The notes: a model not told the origin generated them from the letters alone. A stretch of DNA of 64,000 bases from Mantis religiosa (GCA_030765055.1 CM060958.1:111607627-111671626); one strand, 5' to 3'. Shown: positions 9,115-21,253, counted from the first letter of the stretch. Made by a program: numbers and translations.

Positions 9115-10390
9115 TCTTTAGATATTTATATATTTATTCATTTGTACAGTTTCCATTACAATTTAACTACAATGACTAACATTGAACATGCTGTATTATA
9201 CACACCTCCTGTAGAAATACATGAAAATTGCTGATTCAAGATTTACTCGTTTACTCAGGTCCCCTGGCTATAAGCCTTTGATTTTTCTGAGCAGCTTGGT
9301 GTCATTTCTTCTTGAACTTCACTTCTTTTAGCCTAATCCACGTTTCTATTAACCTATATAAGAAATATTCTATACATCTATTTTTCTTTTCACTCATCCT
9401 CGTTAACATACGTAACGTCACTACCTCTTTGCTCACACTATCCCATTTCTTATCCATATTTTTCTCCTTCAATATGTTAATTCCTTATATTCTATCAGAT
9501 AATGAACAGTGCTCTCTTCATCTCCACAAAATTCACATATCCCTACCTGATTACTTCTCAACCCTTTTAGACATATTATTCTTACTCTCATCCATGCTAT
9601 GCCTTCTCTACCAGTTTTGTCACATTGATCTATATATTTTTCCCTAACCCCATTCTGTCTTTAATTGCTTATAAAATTTCAAAGATTTATTTTCTTCTAT
9701 ACTTTCCTGTATCTCTTGCCTATCTGTCTTGTACTCTAGTTCCGACTTCCTTCTAAAAACCACTATAATTTATCTCCTCTGCTCTCCATAGATCTCCCAT
9801 GCCCCTCTTCAGCCCGCCTCTGTAGCTAGATGGTAGCATGTCTGCCTCACGCTCAAGAGGTTCCGAGTTCGAATCTCGATCAGGGTGAGTTACCTAGATA
9901 AGGTTTTTTCCGGGGTTTTCCCTTATCCTTCAAGACGAATGTCGACTAACTCTAAGCTCCATCGACCCTGGATTCATTTGAGCATTATTTCACCCAATTC
10001 ATTCACCGTCTGATATAACTTAACGTTGAGGCGGAATTAAAAAAAAAGCCTGTCTTCAATAACATTCTTTCAATTCAGACCACCAACTATTTGTCTTTTT
10101 AATGCTTCTCTGTTGCTTCATGCACAGATTCAATAATTCCCCTATCTGCCCTTTAATACACTTATACCAGAATTTCAGTATTCTCTATTATTATTTCCCT
10201 CCTTTTTGTATTACACAACACTAGTAATGCCACTTCTCTTGTTGCCGATTTTGGCAGCCCTAGTAATTCTTTGTAAAATAATCCATACGTCTGGTCTAAC
10301 TGTGTTCCTATCTCTGAAGTGCCCCTTACTTCCATTGCATACATTGTTCTGGCTTGAAGGACCGCTTCATACATTCTTTCTAACTATCTG
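9115..10390 (-). mobile_element. second LINE 3' fragment, split by a SINE-B
   Basis: On the minus strand 10374-10162 encodes a C-terminal post-RT piece (LQARTMYAMEVRGTSE, LLGLPKSATREVALL). After the SINE at 9812-10047 it continues with a Cys-rich C-terminal motif CEFCGDEESTVHYL (about 9540-9500). The 3' UTR at 9115-9420 is the same family as 30775-31072, and 23328-23534 carries the equivalent motif CPLCGEENADFHC. Frames are broken. Confidence 0.75.
9812..10047 (+). repeat. SINE-B copy, full length, in LINE
   Basis: The head GCCCGCCTCTGTAGCTAGATGG has an A-box-like part and a B box GAGTTCGAATCTC. The body has the hairpin GATAAGG...CCTTATCC. The 3' end has TTTGAGCATTATTTCACCCA, and the tail is A9. 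The imperfect target duplication is GCCCCTCTTCA (9801-9811) against GCCTGTCTTCA (10048-10058), 9 of 11. Confidence 0.9.
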
Positions 10391-11000
10391 ATATCTCCAG
10401 TTTATGTTAAGTAACCCTACTTAATATTTTTGGAGTGGACAAATGAAGTTTGTTATGCTATCGACCAATTAATAAGCATATTTTAAGGTTACATCAAGCA
10501 ATTTGGTACACATAACGTATTGTCTCGGCCACATACTCCATGCTTGTGAAATTGTATAATCTGTTTCCTCTGAAGCCCATGAATTGAGCACCCTGTATGA
10601 TTGTACATTTTTATCCAACATTAAGTAAATCAAACTTTCAGATATTTCTTATATGCAAATGAATTGCTCTATAAATTGTGCGCCAACAACTCCAGTTTTA
10701 CAGCTTTCACTGTACTCGGTGACAGGGGTTTCACATGGCATATTGCATCAAGTAACAGCAGTTCGCTGAGTGCAGGAGTTTGAAGGGGACAGAAGAGAAA
10801 GAAGGTTAGACCTGGGCTCGTTGACTTTTCTGTGAGTGAAGATCAGTGTTCTAGGACCATTGCACGAGTTATACACAGAACGGCAGTTAGAGTGTATATT
10901 CCACCACATAGCTGCGCTACACTCGCCCTTCGCCGACACTTCTAACAATTATATTAAACCTGATATAGGAGATTAATTCAAGATACTAAAGCATTCTCAC
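10391..11000. other. intron 3, no recognised element
   Basis: Nothing here matches a family I know. The open frame at 10748-10948 (minus) has no domain and no repeat partner inside the window. Confidence 0.4.
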
Positions 11001-11221
11001 CTTTGACAGCCCAGAGTAGGGGAACTTCTCGAAGTAAAGAGAACTTTCCTCTCCTTGGACACCTAAGGACTGTCCTAGTACTACTCTAGCTGCAGCTAAT
11101 GTAGGGAAGGACATACCATCCCCAAGGAACATGATGACGTTCTTAGCCCTTCCGACGTTGGGACGCCGATTCAAGTACTCTCGCAACTTACTTTGTGCTC
11201 CATTTATCCAGTAATCGGCAC
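11001..11221 (-). CDS. Alp: alkaline phosphatase, exon 3
   Basis: The acceptor is TTTTGACAG|GTGCCG and the donor AAAG|GTGAGA. The exon has 221 nt, which with one base from exon 2 gives 74 codons (residues 48-121). It starts SADYWINGAQSKL, the usual N-terminal helix of animal alkaline phosphatases. It carries NVIMFLGDGMSFPT, where Asp82 is the first zinc/magnesium ligand, and LYFEKFPYSGLSK, equivalent to the conserved MDxFPxxALSKTY region. The intron to exon 2 is only 85 nt (11222-11306), a contrast with the ~43.7-kb intron 1. Confidence 0.96.
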
Positions 11222-11306
11222 CTGTCAAAAGGAAATTACAGGTAAAATACTGCTTCATTAAATGGAGTGTTTCAGAGTAAGTGCAGTTTTGTGCAATACT
11301 ACTCAC

Positions 11307-11372
11307 TTTCTTGGCCTTTTAGAGAGCTTCGAGCAGATCTTAGGGATATCTTCGGGTGCATATCACAGTCAT
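11307..11372 (-). CDS. Alp: alkaline phosphatase, exon 2
   Basis: This short exon (66 nt, phase 1 in, phase 1 out) lies between ATTCCAG|ATGACT and GAAA|GTGAGT. With the G left by exon 1 it reads DDCDMHPKISLRSARSSL and then KGQE, and the leftover A completes the Ser of SADYW in exon 3. The segment KGQESADYW corresponds to the start of the mature enzyme in insect alkaline phosphatases. It is too short to appear as an open frame and is identified by splice signals and phase. The remaining uncertainty is whether additional small exons exist in intron 1. Confidence 0.88.
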
Positions 11373-11610
11373 CTGGAATAAAAAGTGACAACGATGAATG
11401 ATGTCCTTTTGTACGTAGTCAAAACTTATAAAATCAAAGTGATAGCTCAACAGAAAAACAGTGTTTAATATACCAATATCTGGGGGACCAAACTATGAAT
11501 ATTCCAAAATATAACATAATGTACTAAGTATTTCGAATATTTTACATCCTATCTCTCTATAAAGAAGCTTAATTGCAAACTTTGGTGCCCATATGTCAAG
11601 ACGTGGGTTT
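11373..11610. other. start of intron 1, nothing recognised
   Basis: This is AT-rich intron between exon 2 and the left TA of the 11.6-kb mariner. No repeats or coding similarity were seen. Confidence 0.4.
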
Positions 11611-11904
11611 TACGAGGGCTGTTCATAAAGTATTGCGAATTTTGAATTTTTGCGGGCTACTTGTATTCGATTTTCGATTGTTTTTGTGGCGTTATGGTGG
11701 TACTAATGTCCCTCACTTATGTTGACAAGCTCGGCCATTTTGAATGTTCAGTTAATTGTTGACAGCTTGGACGTGTTATGGCTCATTTTCGATTTTTGCC
11801 TATTCCAAAAAATGGAACAAATGATCTGTATCAAATTTGTGTGAAAAACAGAATTGAATGCGCGGATGCACTCTTAATGTTGAATGTAGCATATGTAGGC
11901 TCAG

Positions 11905-12640
11905 GAATAATTAGAAAACTATCAAATTTTAGAATTTTAGGACCAAGGCTCACTCTGGGCACTTATCTTATGCACATGTTTTGAAGTTCCAAATTTCGCT
12001 GAGTGGCAAAATTAGCAGCTGGCGGACTGCGAGCGTGTTTTAACAGCAGAATGTGACCGCACACATTTTTAGAGCTATGACGTACGGTTACGTCAATTTG
12101 GCTTAATATGGTTGGGGGATGGCTACGTAGTGACCATCGACGCAATGCAAAGTCGACTCAGTAACGTTATAGATAACCCACATATTTAGGATCACTGATA
12201 CCAACCACCAGGGTTCAATACTAGTCAGTTCGGTCCAGGAGTCAACCCGAGTTATTGCTGGTGGGTCATCAGGGTCCTCGCCCGCATAAGTTTGACAGAG
12301 CTTAACTCCAAGAGTTAGCCGAGGGTCCATAGAATTCCTCAGCCATACATGAAACACCGGTCCATTAAGGTAAGCCCTTAGAAATCAGCAGTATGTTGTA
12401 TCACTACTTTCACCACTAAGCCCCTTCAGGGCTAAGGAAATGGTTTGTAACCCTTCTGTGCAGTCAGTCAGAATTAGAATCAGTAAACGAGGTTAAAAAT
12501 GGATCGTACTAACTTGTATTGTTCCCGTCTCTGGAGTTCTGTCCTCTACCTCTTCCCGATCTCCTAGCTACGCCCCTAGTTACCGGGTGGGTTGTACACC
12601 CCGTTTTGCCAAAACCAATCCTAACGTAACCATATGGTAA
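11905..12640. repeat. unclassified insertion inside the mariner
   Basis: This interrupts the mariner coding between the AY motif and RFSEGREDV. It is mixed non-coding sequence with no terminal repeats, no recognised domain and no second copy found in the window. The boundaries are inferred only from the mariner reading frame. Confidence 0.45.
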
Positions 12641-13592
12641 AGCTACCTTGGACCAAAGCAATGTTTGTCGGTGGTGCAATAGGTTCTCAGAGGGTCGAGA
12701 AGATGTGAACGACGAAGAGCGTCCCGGACGCCCAATCTCGTCAACAACAGAAGAAAACATTGAAGAAAAGAAGAAAACAGTATTGACCAATCGTCAAATC
12801 ATTAAAGAAGTTACTGAGGACTAAAAACATATCAATTGGCCCGTGCAATTCGAATTTTGACCAATGATTTGGTCATGAGAGGAGTCACCGCAAAATTCGT
12901 ACTAAAGGTGCTCAATTTCAACCAAAAACACAATCGCATTACTAAGGGGCAACATTACTAAGGGGTTGTTGAACTCTGTCCACGACGACCCAAATTTGCT
13001 CCAGAGGGTCAAAACTGGCGACGAATCATGGGTTTATGGTTATAACGTGGCAACTGAAGCTCAATTATCCTAATGGATGCTGCCACACGAGCCAAGACCG
13101 AAGAAAACGCGCCAAGTTCAATCGAATGTGAAGGTTTTGGTTACAGATTTCTTCGATTGTAGAGGCAGTGTGCCTCATAAGTAGGGGTAGTGATATTTAG
13201 CATTTTGAAATCAGAAATTTAACATTTTGATTCTTACGTTTAGCATTTTGTAGCATTTATACATTTGCAATTTAGCATTTTATAGCATTTTGAAGAAAGT
13301 TTGAGTCAATTTCCTTAAATGACGAATATTAATATTATTTATATGAAATTTAAAACACATTTATGAAGGGGTATTAGTGACGGTGAGTTAAAAGACCCTA
13401 AAGTGTCAATTTATTTTACATTAATATAGGTTAAAGCAATCCAAACAAATGTAGAACAATCTCACAGAGACTAAAGCATACTGCATAACAAAAGCAAGAT
13501 AAATCCATACTGATGTAAAACACAATAAAAAGAAAATGCACTAAATTAACCTAGTTTATGATTCAGTAATCCTAATGAAAACGTTGGACATA

Positions 13593-14897
13593 CGACGGTG
13601 AGTCAAATGAAAACTTTAAATTCGTAATAACAAATCAAAATTTCGTGCCGTTATCCTTTAAGTTGGTAAGCGTACTACAAACAGCGTGCAGAATGGCCTG
13701 TAGGTGGCAGCAGCAGATGCACACATGCGTCGCAGTATCAGTATAAAGATGGCTGCCTCACTTGTGACTTGCACAAGAGAAGAACAGCGTTCTGTTATTC
13801 GGTTTTTGCATAGTGAAGGTGTGAAGCCTATTGAAATTCATCAATGAATGAAGGTTCAGTACGGTGATGCATGTTTGTCACAGAAGCAAGTCTACGAATG
13901 GAATAGGAAGTTCGCAAATGGTGTGCCCTCAGTGGAAGATGCTCCACGTCTAGGTCAGGCATAACGAGTTGTGACTCCACAGAACATTGTAGCAGTTGAA
14001 TCCATAGTGAAGGAAAACCACCGAGTGACACTGAATGACATTGCAGCATGTTTACAGATTAGTCATGGGTCAGCACAACAGATACTGTATGATGTGCTCC
14101 AGTTTCACAAAGTGTCTGCAAGATGGGTGCCACGGCCGCTGACTCCTGTAATGAGAGAACGACGTGTTGGTGTTTGTTAAGAACTTCTTCGGCACTTTGA
14201 ACGGGAAAGTGATGGCTTCCTTGCAAGAATCGTTACTTGGAACGAAACCTGGGTTCACTTCCACCAACCGGAAACGAAGAGAGCGAGCAAGGAATGGCAC
14301 CATCCCTCATCACCAAACCCAAAGAAGTTTCGAACAGAACCATCAGAAGGGAAGGTTATGCTGACTCTCTTTTGGGACGAAAAAGGCGTCATTTTGGAGC
14401 ATTACCTGCTTAGAGGGACCACTGTCAACGGTGCATCATACACAGATCTCCTAAAAATCATCTGCGTTCTGTAATCAAATCAAAGCGACGTGGATTGCTG
14501 TCAGCAGCTGTCCTTTGGCAACATGACAAAGCAAGGCCCCTCACTGCCCGTACAACAGTTGTAACAATCACAGACCTGCATTTTGAGTGCCTTCCTCATC
14601 CACCATACTCACTAGACCTTGCCCCAAGTGATCTCCATATGTTTGGACCACTCAAAGACGCAATGGGAGGAAAAAAGTTCCGTTCCGATGAAGAGGTATG
14701 CCATGCGGTGCATGAGTGCTTGCTCGGACTACCAAAAGAATTTTTCTCTAAAGGCATTTATGCACTTTGTAAGCGCTGGAGGACTTGCATTGAGCGTGGG
14801 GGAGATTATGTTGAAAAGTGATACAGCTTTGTACCACTTCTGCACAACAAATAATATTTTAAAAAAATATTTAAGATTTTCATTTGACCCACCCTCG
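13593..14897 (+). mobile_element. nearly full-length mariner inside the hAT
   Basis: The TIRs start CGACGGTGAGTCAAATGA and, inverted at the right, CGAGGGTGGGTCAAATGA. Flanks are TA (13591-13592) and a mutated TG (14898). The length is 1305 bp. The transposase reads from about 13750: REEQRSVIRFLHSEG, second HTH NDIAACLQISHGSAQ, ARWVPRPLTP, WNETWVHFHQ (first catalytic Asp changed to Asn), LWQHDKARPLT (second Asp), PHPPYSLDLAPSDLHMF (third Asp, DD34D spacing) and ends GGDYVEK at about 14820. A few stops and shifts (near 13846, 13963, 14179, 14470) make it inactive. It is the best-preserved mariner coding sequence in the window. Confidence 0.93.
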
Positions 14898-15818
14898 TGG
14901 GTCATTTGAGTCCTTCTGTCATTTGAGTCCTCCTGTCACTCACAGTTAAATTATATTTACTGAAATATCTTTCAGCATCTACGCTGTTGGCAGAATCCCA
15001 AATACATTGCAGAACTCCTCGGTAACATTTTCGATATTTGAGCCTAGCAGCCAACAGCATTTGCAGGCAGTTTACACCTTTATTATTCTGCATTGTTTGT
15101 ATCAGTTGTGAATGAAAATATTCATATCCCTCAATATAACTATGCATTTTAACATCACGAAAAATTGGGATCGCACTTTTACTTTCACTTAAAATCATAT
15201 AATTTATTGAAGTTACTCTGCCAGCAGTGATGGGATTAAAAAGCTTACCAACGGTTTGGAGAAAGCCATTTGTCACAATTTCCGTCTCTACCCCTTGTTT
15301 GATATTTTCGCTCTCACCATCTTCGCACTTACTAACGTGACCTACGCATAGAACAAAGGAAAGTTGCGCGTAAAACCGAACAGAGCTATGAAAATCGGAA
15401 CTTTGGCAACTGAAAAATCCAACTGGAATTAACACGTGTTTATCACTTCCTTAAAATTAGGATTGTTATTGGTTTTCAGAGACAAGGACTGAGATTTTCC
15501 GTTAACTGGACTGTGAACATAGATTTTGAGTTTAATGACGCGAGATAAGAGGGGTTTCCTTTGTGAAACAACTGAACTCGCTTCATGTACCAAACATACG
15601 TCATATGAGCAATGGTGGAACAACAAGCTAATTTAGCAGTTAAGGTTGCTTTCCACATTCCAGAAGAGTGGTCACTTACCTTATATCTTTCTAAACATGC
15701 AAAGTTTCTACAGACTCTTTAGTTAAAGTTTACAGAAGAAAGAGCATTGGGGAAATATAATTTGGGAAAATATTCGATTTCTCATTTATATCGCATTTTG
15801 AGTCAATTTCGCACTTTA

Positions 15819-16398
15819 CGCAGGCTCAAACCTGGTACTGCTCTAACGTGCACAGAATAAATGTCTTCGGATTATTTATTCTGTTTGCACAAGGTTCCCC
15901 GTGAGACTACTTCACGAGGCTTCATCCCTCCGCTATGTGGAGGATAAAATTAGGCTCCGGGCCACTAAATTCTTCGAGAGTTTGCCTCACCATCAGAGCG
16001 TCCTAGTCAGATCCCTTGGGGACCATGTACCTCGTGAGAGTCGCTTAAAGCGATACCGGTTACCCCGCATGTCTTGCGGTCATTACCGGTAACCACATGA
16101 TCCCCATTCCAGCCTAAACTAAATTACAGCTATCCAATATTTATTCTGGAAAACTCAAAATTCTACTTATCTTCTTCTAAGTTTATTAACTAATCCACCA
16201 GCGGTGCACGCTGACTGTAGCACCCGGTTCATCATTCCTGGAGGAGCAACGAGCTACACCCACTTAATTTTCACCCGTCATCCTACAACATCCACATCCC
16301 GGACCTACGTGGTAAAGCTCTTCCTAGAGAAGGTACACGACTTGACCACCCTTCGGGCTGTTCCAAACAGCCTGCCAGCCTGGAATTGAATTGAATTG
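15819..16398 (+). mobile_element. 5'-truncated LINE with 14-bp target duplication, inside the hAT
   Basis: Flanking copies of AATTTCGCACTTTA lie at 15805-15818 and 16399-16412. Early coding reads QNKCLRIIYSVCTRFPV, LLHEASSLRYVEDKIRLRA and ATKFFESLPHHQ, a Jockey-type post-RT C-terminus. The 3' end is a short (TTGAA)n tail. It is the second insertion into the hAT. Confidence 0.85.
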
Positions 16399-17213
16399 AA
16401 TTTCGCACTTTATCGCGCTATATTGCATTTGCGAAAAATCACCACCCCTACTCATAAGTTCTTGCTACAGAATGGAACTGTCAATAAGGTATATTACCTG
16501 CAAGTTATGCGGAATTTTCACGAAGCAATCCGCCAGAAACGCCCGGATTTGTGGAAGAACTAAAATTGGCTTTTGCACCATGATAACACCCCTGCTCACA
16601 CATCGTTGCTTGCGCGCCAATTTTTGACCAAAAACAAAACACTCAGGATGATGCAGCCACTCCACTCCCTAGACCTGGCCCGCTGTGACTTCTTGTTTGT
16701 TCCCAAATCTGAAGATGCCCATGAAAGGGCGACGCTACGCTACAATTGAGGAGATAAAGACGGTATCGAAGGAGGAAGTGAACAAGATTACACAATACGA
16801 TTTTTTACGTGCTTTGAGGATTATAAAAAGCGTTGGCACAAGTGTATACTATCTGGTATGGATTACTTTGAAGGGGAAAAAGTATATACTCATGAATAAA
16901 TAAATACCTTTTGGAAAAAAATGAGCAGACCTAATAAAACAAAATATAAGCTGTCAAAATAAGATCGTGTGCGCTCGCATCACTTTCCCTACACACTCTA
17001 ACAAGCTGTTCGTATGAACCATTATTCTTCTATTCGCTTCAGGCGGATCAAGATTGGCATTAAGATAAGCATTTTTTGTAGAGTTGCCTTACTGCATATT
17101 TTGTTATTGATTACAGGGGAATAAATTACGTTTTCAGCCACAGTAAAATATTTTAAGAGTTGGTCGCTATGTGGTGGCTTCTTTGCAAGGCCAAGAGATT
17201 AAAACATAATTTT

Positions 17214-17627
17214 CTGGAAATTAATTGTTCTTTCACACTAGCTGTGTGTAGGACGCACTATGAAAGGGTAGAGTCAGACTGAAAAATTCAATACCATAGC
17301 CGGGATTTGAACCACGGATCTTCTGGTTTCCGTCCAGCCACTCTAAGCATTTGAGCTACTATGGACAACTTGAAAAGATGACATTAAATTCGCCAAGTGA
17401 CTCGTGTTTCACCCGGTAAACCACTTAGAAGTTCTCATAAACACATGAGACAACTACCTTAATGGCGACTTACTATGCTGTAAGTACTTTAAGGCCCGGG
17501 CTTTATATACGTTGGCCATAGTAGCTTAAATTGTTAGAGCGGCTGCAAGGAAACCAGATGATCCGTGGTTCAAATCCCGGCTATGGAATTGAAATTTTCA
17601 GTCTGGCTCTACCCTTTCACAATGATT
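17214..17627. repeat. family C tRNA-headed inverted pair
   Basis: There are two tRNA-like units head to head: 17293-17365 (minus) and 17515-17587 (plus), joined by the family body (CGACTTACTATGCTGTAAGT, AAGGCCCGGGCTTTAT). The outer arms start GGAAATTAATTGTTCTTTC and contain GTAGAGTCAGACTGAAAAAT, repeated inverted at the right. B box GGTTCAAATCCCGG is intact in both units. The right body arm is largely deleted. No clear target duplication was found. Confidence 0.85.
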
Positions 17628-17639
17628 TTTTACTTAAAA

Positions 17640-17897
17640 TACTTATTTTATTTTATTTATTTTATGTTATTTACGTCCTCCAGCATTAAGTCATATCGGA
17701 CGATGAATGTAATGGGTGAACTGATGCTCCAATCAGTCCGGGGCCCATGCAGCTTAGAGTTACCCGACATTTGTCTTTCAGGATAAGGGAAAACCCCGGA
17801 AAAACCGTATCCAGGTAACTCACCCTGACCGAGATTCGAACTCGGGACCTCTCGAACGTGAGGCGGACACGCTACCATCCACGCTACCGAGGCGGGC
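17640..17897 (-). repeat. SINE-B copy
   Basis: A complete head (GCCCGCCTCGGTAGCGTGGA on the minus strand) with B box GAGTTCGAATCTC, hairpin body and 3' segment GTCCGATATGACTTAATGC, followed by a (TTTTA)-type tail seen as TTATTTTATTTATTTTA at 17640-17668. Confidence 0.9.
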
Positions 17898-18394
17898 CAA
17901 TAAAAAATAGAAAGATACAAAAATGGTAATGGAATTGGAAGGAAAAAATAACAAAAGAAATTTAACTAAATAAAAGATTGAAGCAGGTAGTCTATCTACA
18001 ATTTGATTATATATAAACAAACTAATAGAATGAAAAAAAAAAATCATACAAAACTAAGTGAGGTTAGGATAGGACAAGATAGAGCATTAAATGCCCTCCT
18101 ATTTGCTCATGATTCATGGAAGACAGATTACAGAAGGCAATACACCAATTAAACCAAATTTGTAAGGAATATGATATGGTGATACCAAAGACAAAAACAA
18201 AAGGGCATTCCAGGAAAGTAATCCGATAAGAACAAAAATTGTAATATGGACAATGTAATAGACATTTTCAATATCTCGGCTGCGATGTAGCCTAGGAATT
18301 AGATCAAGATATAAGAAAAAGTACAAACATACAAAGCAATTAATGGAACAATTAAGATGTTAAAAGTAAAGTAAGAAAAAAAAAAAAACACAAA

Positions 18395-18572
18395 TAAGAC
18401 TTTATGAAGTAATGATGCTCAAATGAACCCAGGGTCCGTAGAGCTTAAGAGTTACCAGAAATACAACCCTGGAAAAAGATCCGTATCGAGATCACTTACC
18501 CTGAACTAGAATGGAACAGAGAACCTGTTGAATGTGAAATAGACACTCTACCAGCTACGTTGCAGAGGGAAC
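18395..18572 (-). repeat. SINE-B copy, degraded
   Basis: This matches SINE-B from the 3' segment (ATGATGCTCAAATGAACCCA) to the head with many changes. The B box is damaged. Confidence 0.7.
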
Positions 18573-18878
18573 GCTTGTGATAGTATGGTTAGTCAATTCC
18601 ATTAAATTTATCAACGCTTCTTCACATTTCCTATAAAGTAGGAGAGCCTTCCCGCATTTTTTCTGGACAAAATGTTGATTACCTAAAGCTCTCCTCAACC
18701 ACGTGAACTGTGACATGTTTGCTGGTTTGAGTGCAGATGAATACAATATTACTGGTTTGAGTTGATTCAGATGTTTCGTTTGATGTTATGATACCCCCGA
18801 TCGCAGCCTTTGGGAGTAAAACCTATGAAATATAAATAAATCGACTTTGATTATTCCATAATTTTAAATATCATTTTA

Positions 18879-19020
18879 TGGCCACGCCCTAGTCGAGCGG
18901 TTAGACCTTTCTGGATTCTCACCAAGGCGACTCGGGTTCGATTCCAGGCGAGCGCATGTGGGATTTGTGGCGTTTTCTCCGGGAATTCTGGTTTTCTCTG
19001 CCCCGCCAACATATATACAC
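18879..19020 (+). repeat. SINE-A copy, 3'-shortened variant
   Basis: The head GCCACGCCCTAGTCGAGCGG with B box GGGTTCGATTCCAGG is followed by GGCGTTTTCTCCGGGAATTC and TGCCCCGCC. The 3' segment with GCGGGCGTTAAA is absent. Confidence 0.8.
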
Positions 19021-19040
19021 CAGGTGAGTCAGCCACGCCT

Positions 19041-21250
19041 TATTTATTGTAAGGTAGGCCACCCATCAAACGTCATATGAGCCTTAGTCCAGTTTTGCGC
19101 TTACTACAATGTATTGCTCGACGTTCTTAGAGACAGCAATGCGCAAAATTAAGAGGAATAGCGGTTTAAGGGACAAAAGTACTACTAGCTAAAGTACACG
19201 TCAAAACATACGACTCCTTTACTGAAAGCGAATTCCGGTTTTCAGACGATTTTACAAACCTTTTATTAGAGTATACATGGCAAAGTAATTCAATAAATGC
19301 CTCGGAAAAATGGACCTATCATATGAGTACACTAACGCCAGCTAAAAGGAAAATAGCGGATTCTTCAGTGGTTGGCTGCCTAAATAAGGAAAAAATTAGA
19401 GACACGCCTAATACATCAGGGACCGGTACAGTCAAAATAGACATATTATTAAACAACTGTCTATTTACATTTTTGCTTAAACTACGTATCGTGCATCTCA
19501 ATTAACATGCATAAGAGCTTTTGCCATTTAAGTAATAGTACTAAAACAAATGATTAAAAGTGTCAAAAGGCTAAATCAAGCATGAAAACTCACGAGGTGG
19601 TCATGGCATAGCGTGGTACACAAGACGTAGTACTATTGAACGCAGAACGTGCTTTCACGCAAGTCTCGAAATAGCTGAATAGAATTATGACCTCTCCTGT
19701 GTCCTAACACCTAATGAGACAGGTTCGAGTCTCAACATTGTAATTATATTTCTTATGTTCATCAAAACTTGAAAGCCGAAATCACAATAATTTAATTATA
19801 AAGTCCCTGAGGATGTGCAGTACCCAAGAAGGTCATCAGTTCGAGAACTTGCTTCACTAGAGGAGTCGTGTTCCAGATTCCAGCGCCACAAGACATACCA
19901 ATTTAAAACGACATTTTAAATAGCAAAATAATTCTATGTCTGAAAACTTATGTATAACTTCCACGTTAAACTCTGATACTGTAATTTCCTTGTTTCCTGT
20001 GTTCAAATGTGTACAAATGATCCTTATTTCAATTGTATCAACCTATAGGTGTGGTTAAACAAATACCTACTTGTAGTTCACCAAAAAGGAAGCATAAAAA
20101 GTACCATAAAATATAAATAAAACAATTAAAATAATAACAATTTTTAGAATAATACTTCTAAATTGTATTACGTGGTAAAATAATTAGTATACCTATGCAG
20201 GAAATTTGAACCACCTTCACAGCAGACAGATGACATCGCAGGTCAGCTGTCTAATTACGAATATACTACAGGCGATGCGATAACATCTATATTAGTACTA
20301 ATTTCATTGAGTGTTTAACATCTATGTTAAATACGTGGGTAGACCCTAGTAATGGGGTCGATGTTTTCATGTTGGAATATAAAATGGGGATTGCATAAAA
20401 CGAGAATAAGAGGCAGTCGACTCACCTGGTATATATAGCTTATTTAAGCATTTTTATTGTTTCCATTTTATTTCTGTGTTTCCTGTATTTTTACATATAT
20501 ACACTATACGTATAAACACTCACACCCATGACAGGACTAGAATCTCTGACCCCATACGCGGAGGACGCTTAGCGACCACGGCAACGAAGGCCGATAACTT
20601 CATCTCTTACTCCTGCGCCACGGTGTTAAATCTAAATGGGCGAAGTGTCCCTCTACAATGTTTAGCCTATATCTCTACAGACATTGTTGCGCTTACTTCT
20701 AAGCACTCTTATCTGTACAAGATGCAATTTTAGTGCATCGAACATGTTTGGAGCCGATAATAGCCTTGATAGTAAACTAAGTACCCACTTAATCAACATT
20801 CACTTGTTTCACCTCACGCAAGACGTGGTGATTATGGACTAAGAACTGCGTTGTTATTCCTGAAGTTCTGATAGTCCTTTTTCCCTTCATAATTATCAAA
20901 AGATGACACTGACGACTTTATATCAAAGTGTACGACTTTATATATAAGTGAAATTTCCGGCTAAAACTAGTTATAATAAACATTACTCTCCAAGCAGGTC
21001 GTTTGGAATATGACTAGGAATGTTTGGTTAGAACTCGCATTAACTTCGATTACATCTTACTATGGTACACAGTGTAACATAAAGAATTTTTGTTTAATCT
21101 TCATGCAATTCATCATCTTTAAGATTTCAATTGAGGCAATAGGATATTGGAGATACCAGAAATAAGTAAGGTAACCGCGGGTGAATCGGATAAATGTTTT
21201 GAAAGTCTTTCACAAGAGCCCTATTTCTCGCGTAAATATGAAAACTTACC
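19041..21250. other. intron 1 stretch without a confirmed element
   Basis: No coding similarity or terminal repeats were seen. Two weak tRNA-like scars exist: a B-box-like GGTTCGAGTCTC at about 19731-19742, and a region near 20525-20600 (minus) resembling a decayed tRNA-derived head. Both are too degraded to name. Confidence 0.35.
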
Positions 21251-21253
21251 TTC

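Larger units (their letters stand above)
13182..16450 (-). mobile_element. hAT element with 8-bp target duplication (middle layer)
   Basis: The ends are TAGGGGTAGTGAT at 13182 and its inverted form ATCACCACCCCTA ending at 16450. The 8-bp duplication CTCATAAG lies at 13174-13181 and 16451-16458, exactly the hAT signature. Sub-terminal TAGCATTTTG repeats occur at 13190-13300. On the minus strand 15435-14902 encodes the C-terminal dimerisation region, with ANSVDAERYFSKYNLTVSDR near its end. It carries a mariner (13593-14897) and a LINE fragment (15819-16398), and the N-terminal transposase half is missing or unrecognisable. Confidence 0.9.
11613..16934 (+). mobile_element. mariner element split by two insertions (outer layer of nest)
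   Basis: The left end CGAGGGCTGTTCATAAAG follows TA (11611-11612). The decayed right end ATGAGCAGACCTAA precedes TA (16935-16936). Coding pieces in order: ICVKNRIECADALLMLNVAY (about 11836-11895), an unrelated insertion of ~735 bp (about 11905-12640), RFSEGREDVNDEERPGRP through the middle of the transposase (to about 13170), the hAT (13182-16450), then the C-terminal half (AIRQKRPDLWKN, HHDNTPAHTS near 16580, CFEDYKKRWHKC near 16820). Removing the two insertions leaves about 1.3 kb, the normal mariner size. Several stops are present. Confidence 0.88.

Noticed and set aside
15429..15658. Two minus frames of 60-65 codons beside the hAT transposase end
   Set aside because: They are overlapping frames within the hAT with no separate domain, probably degraded upstream transposase sequence.
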